A stretch of 64,000 nt of DNA from Parvibaculum sp039680535. Lineage in GTDB: Bacteria > Pseudomonadota > Alphaproteobacteria > Parvibaculales > Parvibaculaceae. Where the stretch lies: the NCBI RefSeq assembly GCF_039680535.1, contig NZ_JBDKSS010000005.1, positions 471,050 to 535,049 of the forward strand, written 5' to 3'. Under the pieces are notes generated by a model. The model saw only the letters and a list, made by a program, of their open reading frames with translations. It had not been told where the DNA came from and searched no databases. The position numbers were made by a program, and so were the translations under genes. Positions 52,125 through 60,653 of the stretch are shown one piece after another (positions within the stretch are counted from its first letter, which is position 1; the number at the start of each line of letters is the position of its first letter).

Positions 52125-52367
52125 ATGGCCAGAAAAACACTCACTCCTGCCGAGATCGGCGACATCGTCCGAACCACCCGCAAAGCCGCTGGGCTGCGGC
52201 AGGACGAGCTTGCGGGCGCGGCCGGTGTCGGCTTGCGCTTCATCGTCGATCTCGAAGCGGGCAAGACCACAGCTCAAATCGGTAAGACGCTTCAAGTCTT
52301 GGTGGCGCTGGGATGCTCACTGGAGGTCACGCCGCCGCCCGAAGCCAAAGGAACGCGGAAGACATGA
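52125..52367 (+). CDS. hipB: HipB-type antitoxin (XRE HTH)
   Basis: 80 residues from ATG 52125: LTPAEIGDIVRTTRKAAGLR then QDELAGAAGVGLRFIVDLEA is an XRE helix-turn-helix, and the C-terminus (LGCSLEVTPPPEA) is the tail that in HipB dimers contacts HipA. In-frame starts upstream (52032, 52101) would be inside the operators. It neutralises HipA and represses the operon. The stop overlaps the hipA start (ATGA). Confidence 0.88.
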   Translation: MARKTLTPAEIGDIVRTTRKAAGLRQDELAGAAGVGLRFIVDLEAGKTTAQIGKTLQVLVALGCSLEVTPPPEAKGTRKT

Positions 52368-53620
52368 CGCGCACCCTTGAGGTCTGGTGGGAGGGGCGTC
52401 TGGTAGGGCAGCTGACACAAGACCAGCATGGCGAACTCGGTTTTGCCTACGCGCCGGACTGGCTTAAAGACGGCGACGCACGGCCCCTGTCGGCGTCGCT
52501 CCCGAAGCGGGTAGAACCCTTCAACCGTCGTGAGTGCCGCCCTTTCTTCGGCGGTCTTCTGCCAGAAGAAAGCCAGCGCGACGCGGCGGCTCAGGCGCTT
52601 GGCGTTTCACGTGGAAACGATTTTGCTCTTCTCGATCGGCTCGGCGGCGACGTTGCTGGCGCGCTCCAGCTTTTGCCGCCAGGCGAAACGCCAACCGTGC
52701 CTGCTCTAAATCAGCAGCCAATCCCGCTCGACGACACAGGCTTGATCCGCGTGCTGGACGCGCTGCCCGTTCGCCCGCTACTCGCGGGTGAAGAGGGGTT
52801 GCGTCTCTCGCTCGCCGGCGCGCAATCCAAAGTGCCGGTTGTTCTGATGGATGGCGCAGTCGCACTGCCTGCGCCTGGCCAGGCCACAACTCACATTCTC
52901 AAGCCCCCGATTGCGCGCTTGTCGGCCACGACCGAGAACGAGGTCTTCGTGATGCGTCTTGCCGCTGCCGTTGGCTTGGATGTCGCGCCGGTGGAGGCGC
53001 GTGTTGTGAGGGATCGAACATTCCTGCTGGTTCGACGATATGACCGCGCCATCGGCGACGATGGGGTCGTGCGCCGAATTCACCAGGAGGATTTCTGCCA
53101 GGCGCTGGGCGTCCCGCCGGAAACCAAATATGCCAGCGAGGGTGGTCCGACCTTGAAGGATTGCTTCGGACTTCTCCGCCGCGTCGCGGCAAGACCTGCG
53201 GTCGATGTGTTGAAACTGCTTGATGCCGTGATCTTCAATGTGATCGTCGGGAACGCCGATGCGCACGGCAAGAACTTCTCGATTCTCTACGAAGCCGAAG
53301 GCCCTCGTCTCGCCCCGCTTTATGATCTGTTGGCAACCGTCGCATATCCCGAGCTGTCACCAAAATTCGCGATGAAAATCGGTAAGCGGGCGACGCTTGC
53401 CGAACTTGATGCAAGAGGCTGGGCCGCCTTCGCGGCCGACACAGGCCTCGGCTTGCCATTTATCCGACGGCGGGTCGGTGAGATTTGTGAGCGGGTAACG
53501 GCTACGGCGAAGGAGGTCGCTGGGACGCTGGCAAGTCCGGGCCTTGATGAGGCTGCGCTTGGTCGGTTTGCTGATCTTGCCCTTGATAGGGCCGCACGAT
53601 GTGTAGAGACTCTTGGGTGA
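52364..53620 (+). CDS. hipA: HipA-type Ser/Thr kinase toxin
   Basis: 418 residues. N-terminal subdomain 1 (LEVWWEGRLVGQLTQDQHGE, FFGGLLPEE) precedes the kinase: ATP-binding loop LSLAGAQSKVPVVL, THILKPP with the Lys, catalytic loop NVIVGNADAHGKNFSIL near residue 295 and metal-binding LAPLYDLLATVAYP. HipA kinases phosphorylate glutamyl-tRNA synthetase or similar targets and slow translation, giving dormancy or abortive protection. All key residues are present. The HipB partner is immediately upstream and overlapping. Confidence 0.93.
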   Translation: MTRTLEVWWEGRLVGQLTQDQHGELGFAYAPDWLKDGDARPLSASLPKRVEPFNRRECRPFFGGLLPEESQRDAAAQALGVSRGNDFALLDRLGGDVAGALQLLPPGETPTVPALNQQPIPLDDTGLIRVLDALPVRPLLAGEEGLRLSLAGAQSKVPVVLMDGAVALPAPGQATTHILKPPIARLSATTENEVFVMRLAAAVGLDVAPVEARVVRDRTFLLVRRYDRAIGDDGVVRRIHQEDFCQALGVPPETKYASEGGPTLKDCFGLLRRVAARPAVDVLKLLDAVIFNVIVGNADAHGKNFSILYEAEGPRLAPLYDLLATVAYPELSPKFAMKIGKRATLAELDARGWAAFAADTGLGLPFIRRRVGEICERVTATAKEVAGTLASPGLDEAALGRFADLALDRAARCVETLG

Positions 53621-53638
53621 TGAACTGGCCTGTCTTTT

Positions 53639-53776
53639 CAAATGGGCGTTGTAACTCTGCCGATGATCGGCAACCTGCTCGGCCACACGCAGGTTCAAAC
53701 CATCCAGTGCTTGCCCGGTTGTTCGACGATCTCGTACGCGTCGGACTTGAATGACCGCCTCCGCCAAATGATTTAA
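53639..53776 (+). pseudogene. C-terminal remnant of a tyrosine recombinase
   Basis: A short frame contains LPMIGNLLGHTQVQT, the conserved box before the catalytic Tyr in phage-type integrases, then loses the family sequence (the expected ARYAHL is absent). No upstream integrase sequence is present. It is probably the relic of an older integrase at this end of the island. Confidence 0.55.
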
Positions 53777-53847
53777 ATTGCCCGTTGGCGCGGCGTCTAT
53801 CGGGGTCGATGGTCGGCTCTTATGCGGCAGGATTTCTGCCTGAAGAG

Positions 53848-55095
53848 CTAAATCGCGGATTTCTTCAACTCTCCAAATTCAGTGATTCTCCCGCTCAGCA
53901 AAAGCCGTTCCCAATCCTCCATCATCTTCCGCCTCTGCTCGAGCAGATCGGTGCGGTGATAGGCGGCTTCTGTCGAGTTGCGGATAGTGTGGGCGAGGGC
54001 ACGTTCGGCCAGGTCCCGCGGATATCCGTTCTCTGACGCCCAATCTCTGAATGCGGATCTGAACCCGTGGGCCGTCGCCACGCGACCAGGCGTGTCGCTG
54101 CTCACTTCTGCGTCCCGCAGGAGTTTCGTCAGCGTCATGTCGCTGAGGGGCGTATTCCGGCGAGAGGGAAAGACCAAAGAGCTTTCGGCAGCCATTTTTC
54201 GCTGCCGTTTCAGGATCTCGATTGTGCGAGGCGGGAGCGGCACTCTGTGAAATTGCTTCGCCTTCATTCGCGATGCCGGGATCGTCCAGGTCGCGCTTTT
54301 GAAGTCGATCTCATCCCATCGCATGCCTCGAACCTCTCCTGAGCGGGTAGCCGTCAGAATGAGCAATTCGAGCATCGACTTGCCCGCACTGGGCCGGTCA
54401 TCACTGAACAGGCGCTGGGCGAGCGAGGGCAGGTCGCGCCAGGGGACGGCAGGGTGGTGGGTCACCCTTTCCCGCTTGCCGGGTTGTTTGGCCAGCAGCT
54501 TGCCGACGACGCCCACCGGGCTTGCCATGATGAAGTCCTGAGCTGCGCACCACTTCATCACCGTGTCGCACCTCTGCCGGACACGAGAGGCCGTTTCGGG
54601 TTTGGAAAGCCAGATCGGCTTCAACGCTTCCGCAAAATCCGATGCCCTGAGCTCATTCACGAGGCGGGTCCCCAGAACGGGAAAGATGTAGGCCTCCAAT
54701 GTGTTCAGCCATTGGTCAACGTGTTTGGCGTTCCGGAAACCGTCTTTGAGTTCCGCGTGCACTTTCCTGGCAGCCCTCTCGAAGGTGGGCATCTCCTGGC
54801 GGGCGCGTCTTTCGGCTTCCTCGGCGCGTCGTGCTTCAAGGGGATCGGTTCCTTGCTGGATCGCCAGACGCGCCTCAAACCCGGCCTTGCGAGCCGCGGC
54901 GATGCCGACCTCCGGATAGGTTCCGAGGCCCATGTCCCTCCGCCGGCCGGTGGCGGGCGAAATGAAGCGTAAAATCCATTTGCCTTTCCCTCGTGTCGCC
55001 GACGGGAAGAGGTAGAGACCAGACACGCCTCCGGCAGCGAGGGGCTTGGTGTTCGGGGTGATATTGCGGGCCTTTGTATCGGTCAGTTGCGCCAT
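53848..55095 (-). CDS. int: P4-type (DUF4102) tyrosine integrase of the island
   Basis: About 415 residues. The N-terminal DUF4102 arm-binding domain (MAQLTDTKARNITPNTKP, GKWILRFISPATGRRRDMGL then GTYP) is followed by the core-binding domain and the catalytic domain with Arg in TATRSGEVRGMRWDEID, HxxR in HGFRSAFRDWA, His in ALAHTIRNS and Tyr in AAYHRTDLLEQRR. All catalytic residues are intact. It starts about 190 bases from attR, reading into the island. ATG 55095 is the family start; the frame to 55131 would run into the tandem arm-site array. Such integrases insert at tRNA 3' ends, here tRNA-Ser(CGA). Confidence 0.94.
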   Translation of the reverse strand: MAQLTDTKARNITPNTKPLAAGGVSGLYLFPSATRGKGKWILRFISPATGRRRDMGLGTYPEVGIAAARKAGFEARLAIQQGTDPLEARRAEEAERRARQEMPTFERAARKVHAELKDGFRNAKHVDQWLNTLEAYIFPVLGTRLVNELRASDFAEALKPIWLSKPETASRVRQRCDTVMKWCAAQDFIMASPVGVVGKLLAKQPGKRERVTHHPAVPWRDLPSLAQRLFSDDRPSAGKSMLELLILTATRSGEVRGMRWDEIDFKSATWTIPASRMKAKQFHRVPLPPRTIEILKRQRKMAAESSLVFPSRRNTPLSDMTLTKLLRDAEVSSDTPGRVATAHGFRSAFRDWASENGYPRDLAERALAHTIRNSTEAAYHRTDLLEQRRKMMEDWERLLLSGRITEFGELKKSAI

Positions 55096-55120
55096 CGATT
55101 CCTCAGAAAATTTCAGCTCT

Positions 55121-55156
55121 CGGCCCCACACTCAGCCCCACATCCAGCCCCACACG
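55121..55156 (+). repeat. Three tandem 12-bp repeats: candidate integrase arm sites (right)
   Basis: CGGCCCCACACT, CAGCCCCACATC and CAGCCCCACACG in direct succession, between the integrase start and attR (the last copy ends about 130 bases from attR). The middle copy is identical to 14014-14025 near attL. Confidence 0.6.
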
Positions 55157-55285
55157 AGACGTGAGATTTATCGATGCGGGATGATACGGCTTGAATCGAT
55201 GGAATCGTATAACATTATGTTTTTAAAAGGAAATATACGCTGAAATTAGATGGCGTGAGACTGATTGAGATAACAAAAAGGCGGG

Positions 55286-55299
55286 CTCCCTCTCCGCCA
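55286..55299 (+). repeat. attR: 14-bp copy of the tRNA-Ser 3' end
   Basis: Exact repeat of 13936-13949, marking the right boundary of the island. Backbone resumes at 55300. Confidence 0.85.
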
Positions 55300-55354
55300 T
55301 TCGCTGCCAAATGCGGCAGGGAGCGCTTTTCGAGAAAATCTTTGAGCGTAGCCT

Positions 55355-56164
55355 TCAAGTTGGCCTTTTCTCCAGGATTCGGCGGGTTTCGGCATCAGCC
55401 GGAAAAAACGCCTCGATGGCAAGCTCGGAGAGCATGACATCGCGCGGTGTACCGAAGACTGTGGTGGTCGAAAGAAACGAGAGTAGCCCGACCTCCGTCA
55501 CCAGCTTCAGCGGCACAAAGATACCGCCTTGATCTGCCACCACGGGAGCCTCGATCGCCCTCAGTTTGTCGCTGATCGGGTATGCCGAGATATTCTGCAA
55601 AAGCTCCGCAAGCACGGGATCGCGGGTCGCCGCGATCTGATGGTGAAGCCGATCAAGAAGATGGGATCGCCATTCCGCAAGATTGGCGATCCGGGGAGCG
55701 AGCCCATTTGGGTGCAGACTCAGCCGGAGCACATTGACTGGCGCGGCGAGCAGGGCGTCGTCTTCGACACCGGAGAGCAGCGTGGACAAGGCGTCATTGG
55801 CCATCACGAGGTTCCAGTGCCGGTCGACGGCCACTGCCGGAAAGGGCTCGTGCCCTTTCAGGACTAATTCGATCGCCTGCCGCGCTGCCGCCATCGCAGG
55901 CTCTTCCAGACTGTGCTCGGTATAGACAGGCGCAAAGCCGGCGGCCAGCAGCATGGCGTTGCGCTCGCGCAGAGGTACGTCGAGCCGTTCGGCCAGATGC
56001 AGCAACATCTCCCGGCTCGGTGTCGAGCGGCCGCTTTCGAGAAAGCTCAGATGACGCTGCGAAATCTCCGCTTCCAGAGCAAAATCCAGTTGGCTCATGC
56101 GTCGGCGCTGCCGCCAGACACGAAGATAATCGCCGGCCTTCCGGATTTCAGGTTCTGCTCTCAT
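55355..56164 (-). CDS. MmyB-like XRE-family transcriptional regulator
   Basis: 269 residues. The N-terminal HTH (GDYLRVWRQRRRMSQLDFAL, ISQRHLSFLESGRSTPSREM) is followed by the MmyB ligand-binding domain (VDRHWNLVMANDAL, LRLSLHPNGLAPRIANLAEW, LLSFLSTTTVFGTPRDVML). Members of this type regulate neighbouring catabolic or stress genes in response to ligands that are mostly unknown, possibly fatty acids. Its start overlaps the stop of the alpha/beta hydrolase gene (ATGA), so it is the last gene of that operon and may autoregulate it. It is the first backbone gene after attR. Confidence 0.88.
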   Translation of the reverse strand: MRAEPEIRKAGDYLRVWRQRRRMSQLDFALEAEISQRHLSFLESGRSTPSREMLLHLAERLDVPLRERNAMLLAAGFAPVYTEHSLEEPAMAAARQAIELVLKGHEPFPAVAVDRHWNLVMANDALSTLLSGVEDDALLAAPVNVLRLSLHPNGLAPRIANLAEWRSHLLDRLHHQIAATRDPVLAELLQNISAYPISDKLRAIEAPVVADQGGIFVPLKLVTEVGLLSFLSTTTVFGTPRDVMLSELAIEAFFPADAETRRILEKRPT

Positions 56165-57018
56165 GTCTTCGCCTCAACCTCCGACGCGAAGCGGACGATA
56201 TCCGCATTGAGTTCGTTCTTGTGCGTGAAATAGAGGCCATGGGGCGCATCCTCGTAAACAATCAGTCTGCTTCCATGGACAAGTTTGCTGGCGGGCTCAG
56301 AAGTAAGCTCCAAAGGCGCCGAGACATCCCGGGCGCCATGAATGAACAGGACCGGCACCTCTATGCGGGCAAGTTCATCCCGGAAATCTGTCATCCCCTG
56401 AATTCCGGTGAGCGCCAGCATGGCCTGATGCGATGTCTGGTTCATCATATTCAGCGTGGCATCGATTATGCCGCGCGATCCCCGCCCAGCAAAATACGGC
56501 TCGGACATGCGCTCCGCCCAGCCGGAGAAATCTTCCTCAAGTTCGGAGCGAACCTCTGCAATCGCTTCGGGCGGAATCCCCACGGGATTATCCTCGGTCT
56601 TCATGAGGTAGGGAATGGCTGCTGGCGCAAGCATGATGACGCCAGAGACCCGTTCGCCGCCGTGACAGTCGAGATAGCGAACGACTTCACCGCTTGAGAA
56701 GGAGTGAGCGACAATGATGGCATCGCGCAGATCGAGCGTATCGATTACCGCTGCAAGATCATCTGCAAGCGTGTCGAAATCATAGCCGTATCCCGGATCA
56801 TCGGAGCGACCGTGGGCGCGGCGGTCATAGGCGATGCAGCGGAAGCCCTGCCGGGCCAGCGGCTCCATCTGATATCCCCACATCTGCGAATTGAGCGTCC
56901 AACCAGCAAGGAAGAGCAGTGGCTTGCCCTCGCCCCAATCGCGGTAGAAAAGATCGGTTCCGTCGGGGGTGCGAATATGGCTCGGTAACGTGATGGCCTG
57001 AGCGGATGCATGAAGCAT
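56161..57018 (-). CDS. Alpha/beta hydrolase, non-haem chloroperoxidase-like
   Basis: About 285 residues. Seen: FYRDWGEGKPLLFLAGW (oxyanion region), RCIAYDRRAHGRSD, the nucleophile elbow VAHSFSSGEVVRYL with Ser in a slightly unusual AHSFSSG context, the acid in FIHGARDVSAP and the catalytic His in EDAPHGLYFTH. Such enzymes hydrolyse esters or lactones; the substrate is unknown. ATG 57018 has AAGGA at 8 bases; ATG 57033 is less favourable. It lies between a SnoaL-like gene and the MmyB-like regulator in one operon. Confidence 0.87.
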   Translation of the reverse strand: MLHASAQAITLPSHIRTPDGTDLFYRDWGEGKPLLFLAGWTLNSQMWGYQMEPLARQGFRCIAYDRRAHGRSDDPGYGYDFDTLADDLAAVIDTLDLRDAIIVAHSFSSGEVVRYLDCHGGERVSGVIMLAPAAIPYLMKTEDNPVGIPPEAIAEVRSELEEDFSGWAERMSEPYFAGRGSRGIIDATLNMMNQTSHQAMLALTGIQGMTDFRDELARIEVPVLFIHGARDVSAPLELTSEPASKLVHGSRLIVYEDAPHGLYFTHKNELNADIVRFASEVEAKT

Positions 57019-57054
57019 GGGAAATTCCTTCATTGTTGGCAGTCGTTTGAAAGG

Positions 57055-57420
57055 TCAGCCGACAGAAGGAATCTTGTCGAGGAAGCCTGTGATCGACTTC
57101 AGGCGGTCACCTTCGATGACGGCGAAGTCTGTGCCCTTGATCATGTCGGGCTCGGCCTCCGGCCCAAATACCCAGGAGAAGCGGATATTGCCGGCATAGC
57201 CGTCCGGGCGTCCGTCGAGTGCGAAGCGGAATGTCGGGAAACGCTCGTGGACAGCACCAATCAGGGCTGCAATTTCGTTGTGCCCCTTGCCGGCGACCTG
57301 CGGATCGACATAGGTGGCATCGTCACTCCAGCCTTCGGCCAGTAGGGCCATGCGGCGGGCGGAATCGGTCTCGTTCCAGACAGCAATATAGCGGTCGGCG
57401 ACATGAGCAGCTTCGGTCAT
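57055..57420 (-). CDS. SnoaL/NTF2-like domain protein
   Basis: 121 residues forming a single NTF2-like cone: VADRYIAVWNETDSARRMAL, WSDDATYVDPQVAGKGHNEI, FRFALDGRPDGYAGNIRFSW. The fold serves small enzymes (isomerases, cyclases) and binding proteins; no clear catalytic assignment. First gene of the operon with the alpha/beta hydrolase (36 bases apart) and MmyB-like regulator. Confidence 0.85.
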   Translation of the reverse strand: MTEAAHVADRYIAVWNETDSARRMALLAEGWSDDATYVDPQVAGKGHNEIAALIGAVHERFPTFRFALDGRPDGYAGNIRFSWVFGPEAEPDMIKGTDFAVIEGDRLKSITGFLDKIPSVG

Positions 57421-57750
57421 TGGTCATCTCCATCGGTTGGTCTTCATCTGATGACCGCAGAATGAACACCGTGCGCGACCGCCTCAATTACGTGCCAGGT
57501 AATAACCGGATAGCTTTTGGAATGGCGCCTGCAAACGATGCGATCGATCCGGGGAAGGTTCTGGAAAGGCGGGCCATCGCTTATGGGGTGCGCTCGTCTC
57601 TTGCACGAGCTGTCCACGAGGAAAGAACAATTACCACGACATCGGTTCATGAACGGGGCGCGCACCGATACGCGCGGCCACAGCCCTTCGGCTGTCTGGT
57701 CGAGCCTTGGTTGCCTTCCCACTGCGGCTACGGGTGTCGGTCGGCGCCGC
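57421..57750. other. Intergenic region, nothing identified
   Basis: About 330 bases holding the promoter side of the SnoaL operon and the downstream side of the cupin gene. No supportable gene, RNA or clear terminator seen; a minus-strand frame at 57444-57722 has no recognisable content. Confidence 0.5.
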
Positions 57751-58191
57751 TCAGGGCTTCGCTTCGTTGGCGATGCCTTCCGCGCCCATGTAGACGACGA
57801 GGAACTTCAGCGGCACGGAGCCGGTGTTCTGGCCGTGATGGGGCACGCCTTGCGCTTCGATGAAGGCCTCGCCCGCGCGGTAGACCTTCTTGCCGAGCGT
57901 TCCGTAGTCCACGGTGAGTTCGCCTTCGAGCACTTGCAGGTACATCGGCGTCTGATGGACGTTGGGCTCGCTCGCCGCTCCGACGGGCAGGGTAATCAGC
58001 TCGGAGACGATCCGCGGCTTGCCTTCAGGGTACTTGAAGGGCTTGCCCATGACGTCGGTACTGGTATCGAGCACGACCTTCCCTTTGTAAGCGACAATGC
58101 CGGTCGTGTCGGCGGCATGCGCGGCCCATGGGCCAAACGCAAGGCTGACGGCGATCAGGTGTGGAATGGCTTGGGCGAACAGTTTGCTCAT
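57751..58191 (-). CDS. Exported cupin-domain protein
   Basis: 146 residues. A signal peptide (MSKLFAQAIPHLIAVSLAF ending AAHAAD) is followed by one cupin barrel: TLPVGAASEPNVHQTPMYLQ, LEGELTVDYG, KVYRAGEAFIEAQGVPHHGQ and LKFLVVYMG. The His residues of both cupin motifs can bind a metal. The ligand or reaction is unknown. ATG 58191 has a perfect GGAGGAGA upstream. Confidence 0.85.
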   Translation of the reverse strand: MSKLFAQAIPHLIAVSLAFGPWAAHAADTTGIVAYKGKVVLDTSTDVMGKPFKYPEGKPRIVSELITLPVGAASEPNVHQTPMYLQVLEGELTVDYGTLGKKVYRAGEAFIEAQGVPHHGQNTGSVPLKFLVVYMGAEGIANEAKP

Positions 58192-58351
58192 CGTCTCCTC
58201 CCGATGGTTGTTTGCAGCACGCCGCAATTATCCCGGGAGGAGGCCTGTGCTTCACTGATCCTGCGCAAAGAATGTCGCCGGGGTCGGCGAACCGGTCCGC
58301 GCGGGCCAGTTCACCGATCGACAAATGAAGAGCCATATATCCAGCGGGCAA

Positions 58352-59218
58352 TTAGCCCGATGCCTTGCCCGCCTTCTCGAAGTCGCTCGCGTCATGACGC
58401 TCGGGGAGCTGGCTCGCCTGATCGCCCCAGACGCGGTTGACCATGCGCCCGCGCTTGACGGCAGGGCGCTCGGCGATCTGCTCGGTCCAGCGATTGACGT
58501 GCTTGTATTCCGCGACGTTCAGAAATTCTCCGGCCTCGTAGAGCAGGCCCTTGGCCAGGGAGCCATACCAGGGCCAGATCGCGATGTCGGCGATCGTGTA
58601 GGTGTCGCCGGCAATGTATTCGCTTTCGGCAAGACGTCGGTCGAGAACGTCGAGCTGGCGTTTGACCTCCATCGTGAAACGGTCGACCGCATATTCGATC
58701 TTGATGGGCGCATAGGCGTAGAAATGGCCGAAGCCGCCGCCGAGATAGGGTGCCGATCCCATCTGCCAGAAAAGCCATGAATAGCATTCGGCGCGCTTCG
58801 ACGGGTCCTTGGGCAGGAAGGCGTTTCCGAATTTCTCGGCAAGATAGAGAAGAATGGCGCCGCTCTCGAAAACGCGGGTCGGCGGTGTCGTGCTGCGATC
58901 GAGGAGCGCGGGGATCTTGGAGTTCGGATTGACCGCGACGAAGCCCGAGCCGAACTGGTCGCCTTCATTGATGTTGATGAGCCAGGCGTCGTACTCGGCG
59001 CCCGCATGCCCGGCCGCCAGCAATTCCTCCAGCATCACCGTCACCTTGACGCCGTTCGGGGTCGCCAGCGAGTAGAGCTGGAGGGGATGCTTGCCGACGG
59101 GCAGCTCCTTCTCATGCGTGGCACCCGAAATCGGCCGGTTGATCTTGGCGAAGCGGCCGCCATCCTTGTTCTGGTCCCATGTCCAGACTTTTGGCGGGGT
59201 GTAAGGGCTGTTCGTCAT
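58352..59218 (-). CDS. yghU: YghU-type glutathione S-transferase/disulfide-bond oxidoreductase
   Basis: 288 residues. YghU signatures: VWTWDQNKDGGRFAKINRPI then SGATHEKELPVGKHPLQLYS, the thioredoxin-fold N-domain (PNSKIPALLD) and helical C-domain (WLFWQMGSAPYLGGGFGHFY, YTIADIAIWPW). The family binds two glutathiones and reduces disulfides and organic peroxides in the cytoplasm. Length and order match YghU. Monocistronic on the minus strand. Confidence 0.95.
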   Translation of the reverse strand: MTNSPYTPPKVWTWDQNKDGGRFAKINRPISGATHEKELPVGKHPLQLYSLATPNGVKVTVMLEELLAAGHAGAEYDAWLININEGDQFGSGFVAVNPNSKIPALLDRSTTPPTRVFESGAILLYLAEKFGNAFLPKDPSKRAECYSWLFWQMGSAPYLGGGFGHFYAYAPIKIEYAVDRFTMEVKRQLDVLDRRLAESEYIAGDTYTIADIAIWPWYGSLAKGLLYEAGEFLNVAEYKHVNRWTEQIAERPAVKRGRMVNRVWGDQASQLPERHDASDFEKAGKASG

Positions 59219-59435
59219 TTTCCTGGTCTCCCCAATTGATTGGATGTCCAGAGGCTGACCTCAATGTGTCGCCATGGCAACTCCCCCAATCGGCGAACAT
59301 GCTTCGTCCATGCCATGTTTCGATCCCGCGCCGGTGGGGTGGCTTGTGCTTCTCATGCGGCTCAAGCACGATTTGGAGCAGGAGGCGCATGGGGCACCGT
59401 TTGCGTCAGAGCGTTGCCGATCCGTGGGGAGGAAA

Positions 59436-60101
59436 ATGAACCTCGTAACAAGCGCTGCCGCGAGCTTTCTGGTCGCCTTTCCGGCATTCATCTCGATCGT
59501 CAATCCGGCGGCCGGGGCCCTCATCTATCATCAGGTGACGGCAACGCGGAGCCATGCCGAGAGGACGAAGCTCGCATGGCGTGTCGCGGGCTATTCCGCG
59601 GTCGTGATGCTCACCGCGTTCTGGGCCGGCGCGCCTGTCTTGAACTTTTTTGGCATCAGCATCGAGGCGCTGCGTGTCGCGGGCGGTCTCGTGGTTGCCG
59701 CCCGTGCCTGGGAAATGCTGTCCGAGCCCGAGGAGAGCGAGGGGCGCAAGAAAGAGCAGGCTGCCCCCGCCGCCATGGGCGCCGACGTCGCATTCTTTCC
59801 GCTGACCATGCCTTTTACGACCGGCCCGGGCACGATCTCCGTCGCGATTGCGCTGAGCGCGAGCCGTCCCGCCATTGCCGCCCAGCTTGCTCCCTTCTAT
59901 CTCGGCGTTTCGGTCGCGGCCATCCTCGTCGCGCTCTCGGTCGGGTTCAGCTACGCGCTGGCCGATCGCATCGTGGCGCTGCTCGGACCGGCGCGCGCAC
60001 GGATCATGACCCGGCTCTCCGCCTTTCTGCTTCTCTGCATCGGCGTGCAGATTCTCCTGACGGGGGTCCGCGGCGTCTTCGAGGCTATGCCAGGGCAATG
60101 A
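59436..60101 (+). CDS. MarC family membrane protein
   Basis: About 221 residues with six hydrophobic segments (AAASFLVAFPAFISIVNPAAGA, WRVAGYSAVVMLTAFW, GGLVVAARAWEML, LAPFYLGVSVAAILVALSV, FLLLCIGVQILLTG, each cited in part). FFPLTMPFTTGPGTISVAI is the MarC signature. The family is annotated as NAAT-type transporters, but function is unproven. ATG 59436 follows GGGGAGG and matches the family start; the frame upstream to 59274 lacks similarity. Confidence 0.9.
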   Translation: MNLVTSAAASFLVAFPAFISIVNPAAGALIYHQVTATRSHAERTKLAWRVAGYSAVVMLTAFWAGAPVLNFFGISIEALRVAGGLVVAARAWEMLSEPEESEGRKKEQAAPAAMGADVAFFPLTMPFTTGPGTISVAIALSASRPAIAAQLAPFYLGVSVAAILVALSVGFSYALADRIVALLGPARARIMTRLSAFLLLCIGVQILLTGVRGVFEAMPGQ

Positions 60102-60653
60102 TGCCGCCGCCGTAGCGGTAATTGAAACTTCCGAAGCCGGACCCGCTGCCCAGCTCGTCAGCCATCCTCCGTTCGCAGATCAGCATGCGATTCGCCCGCG
60201 CGCGCCCTCAACGGGGCTCGCCGCCGCTGCGGCCCGAGGCGACGCAATCCGCACAGTAAAGTTCATTATGGAACAATAAAACGGCGCCGGGCCTCTTGGG
60301 ACCGGTCGCATACTGACGGATTTCTCGCTTCCTCATTCAGGGAACTGCGAAAGCCATGCCGGGCATCGCCTCGGAGGGCGCTCTTAAGCCCGGGACGGGG
60401 GTAGTCTATTGATATGGAACGCGATTTCGCGTCGGCCGCGTTGTTTCAAACACTTCGGCAACAGAACGGCAACACTCTCGCAGAAATTAGCCGAATTCGC
60501 GCTGTGTCATAATGTGTCATGTGTTTCAGCTTGAATGTCGCATTATGGTTCAATTAAGTTCCCGTTAAATATCTGTAATCGCCCTAAGTGTGTAACAGGC
60601 GTGGCATGACCGCTGCACCTGGGGGGCACAGGCGATTAAAAAAGGGGCTTTCC
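60102..60653. other. Upstream region of the adhesin gene
   Basis: About 550 bases, AT-richer towards the gene. It contains a possible 32-codon open frame (60414-60512), a direct repeat TGTGTCAT spaced by two bases (60503-60520) and two similar CATTATGG...CAAT elements (near 60263 and 60539) that may be regulator sites. No recognised gene. Confidence 0.45.

Larger units (their letters stand above)
13936..55299. mobile_element. Genomic (defence) island integrated in tRNA-Ser(CGA)
   Basis: About 41.3 kb bounded by an exact 14-bp direct repeat (CTCCCTCTCCGCCA) at 13936-13949, within the tRNA, and 55286-55299. A P4-type integrase lies just inside the right boundary and candidate integrase arm sites occur near both ends. 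Cargo: recombinase trio, RtcB, McrBC, WYL regulators, nucleases, helicases, a restriction-like cassette, IS3, hipBA and a tRNA-Gln. Genes left and right of the repeats are ordinary backbone. The integrase sits at the end away from the intact tRNA, whereas many P4-type islands have it beside the tRNA. Confidence 0.87.
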
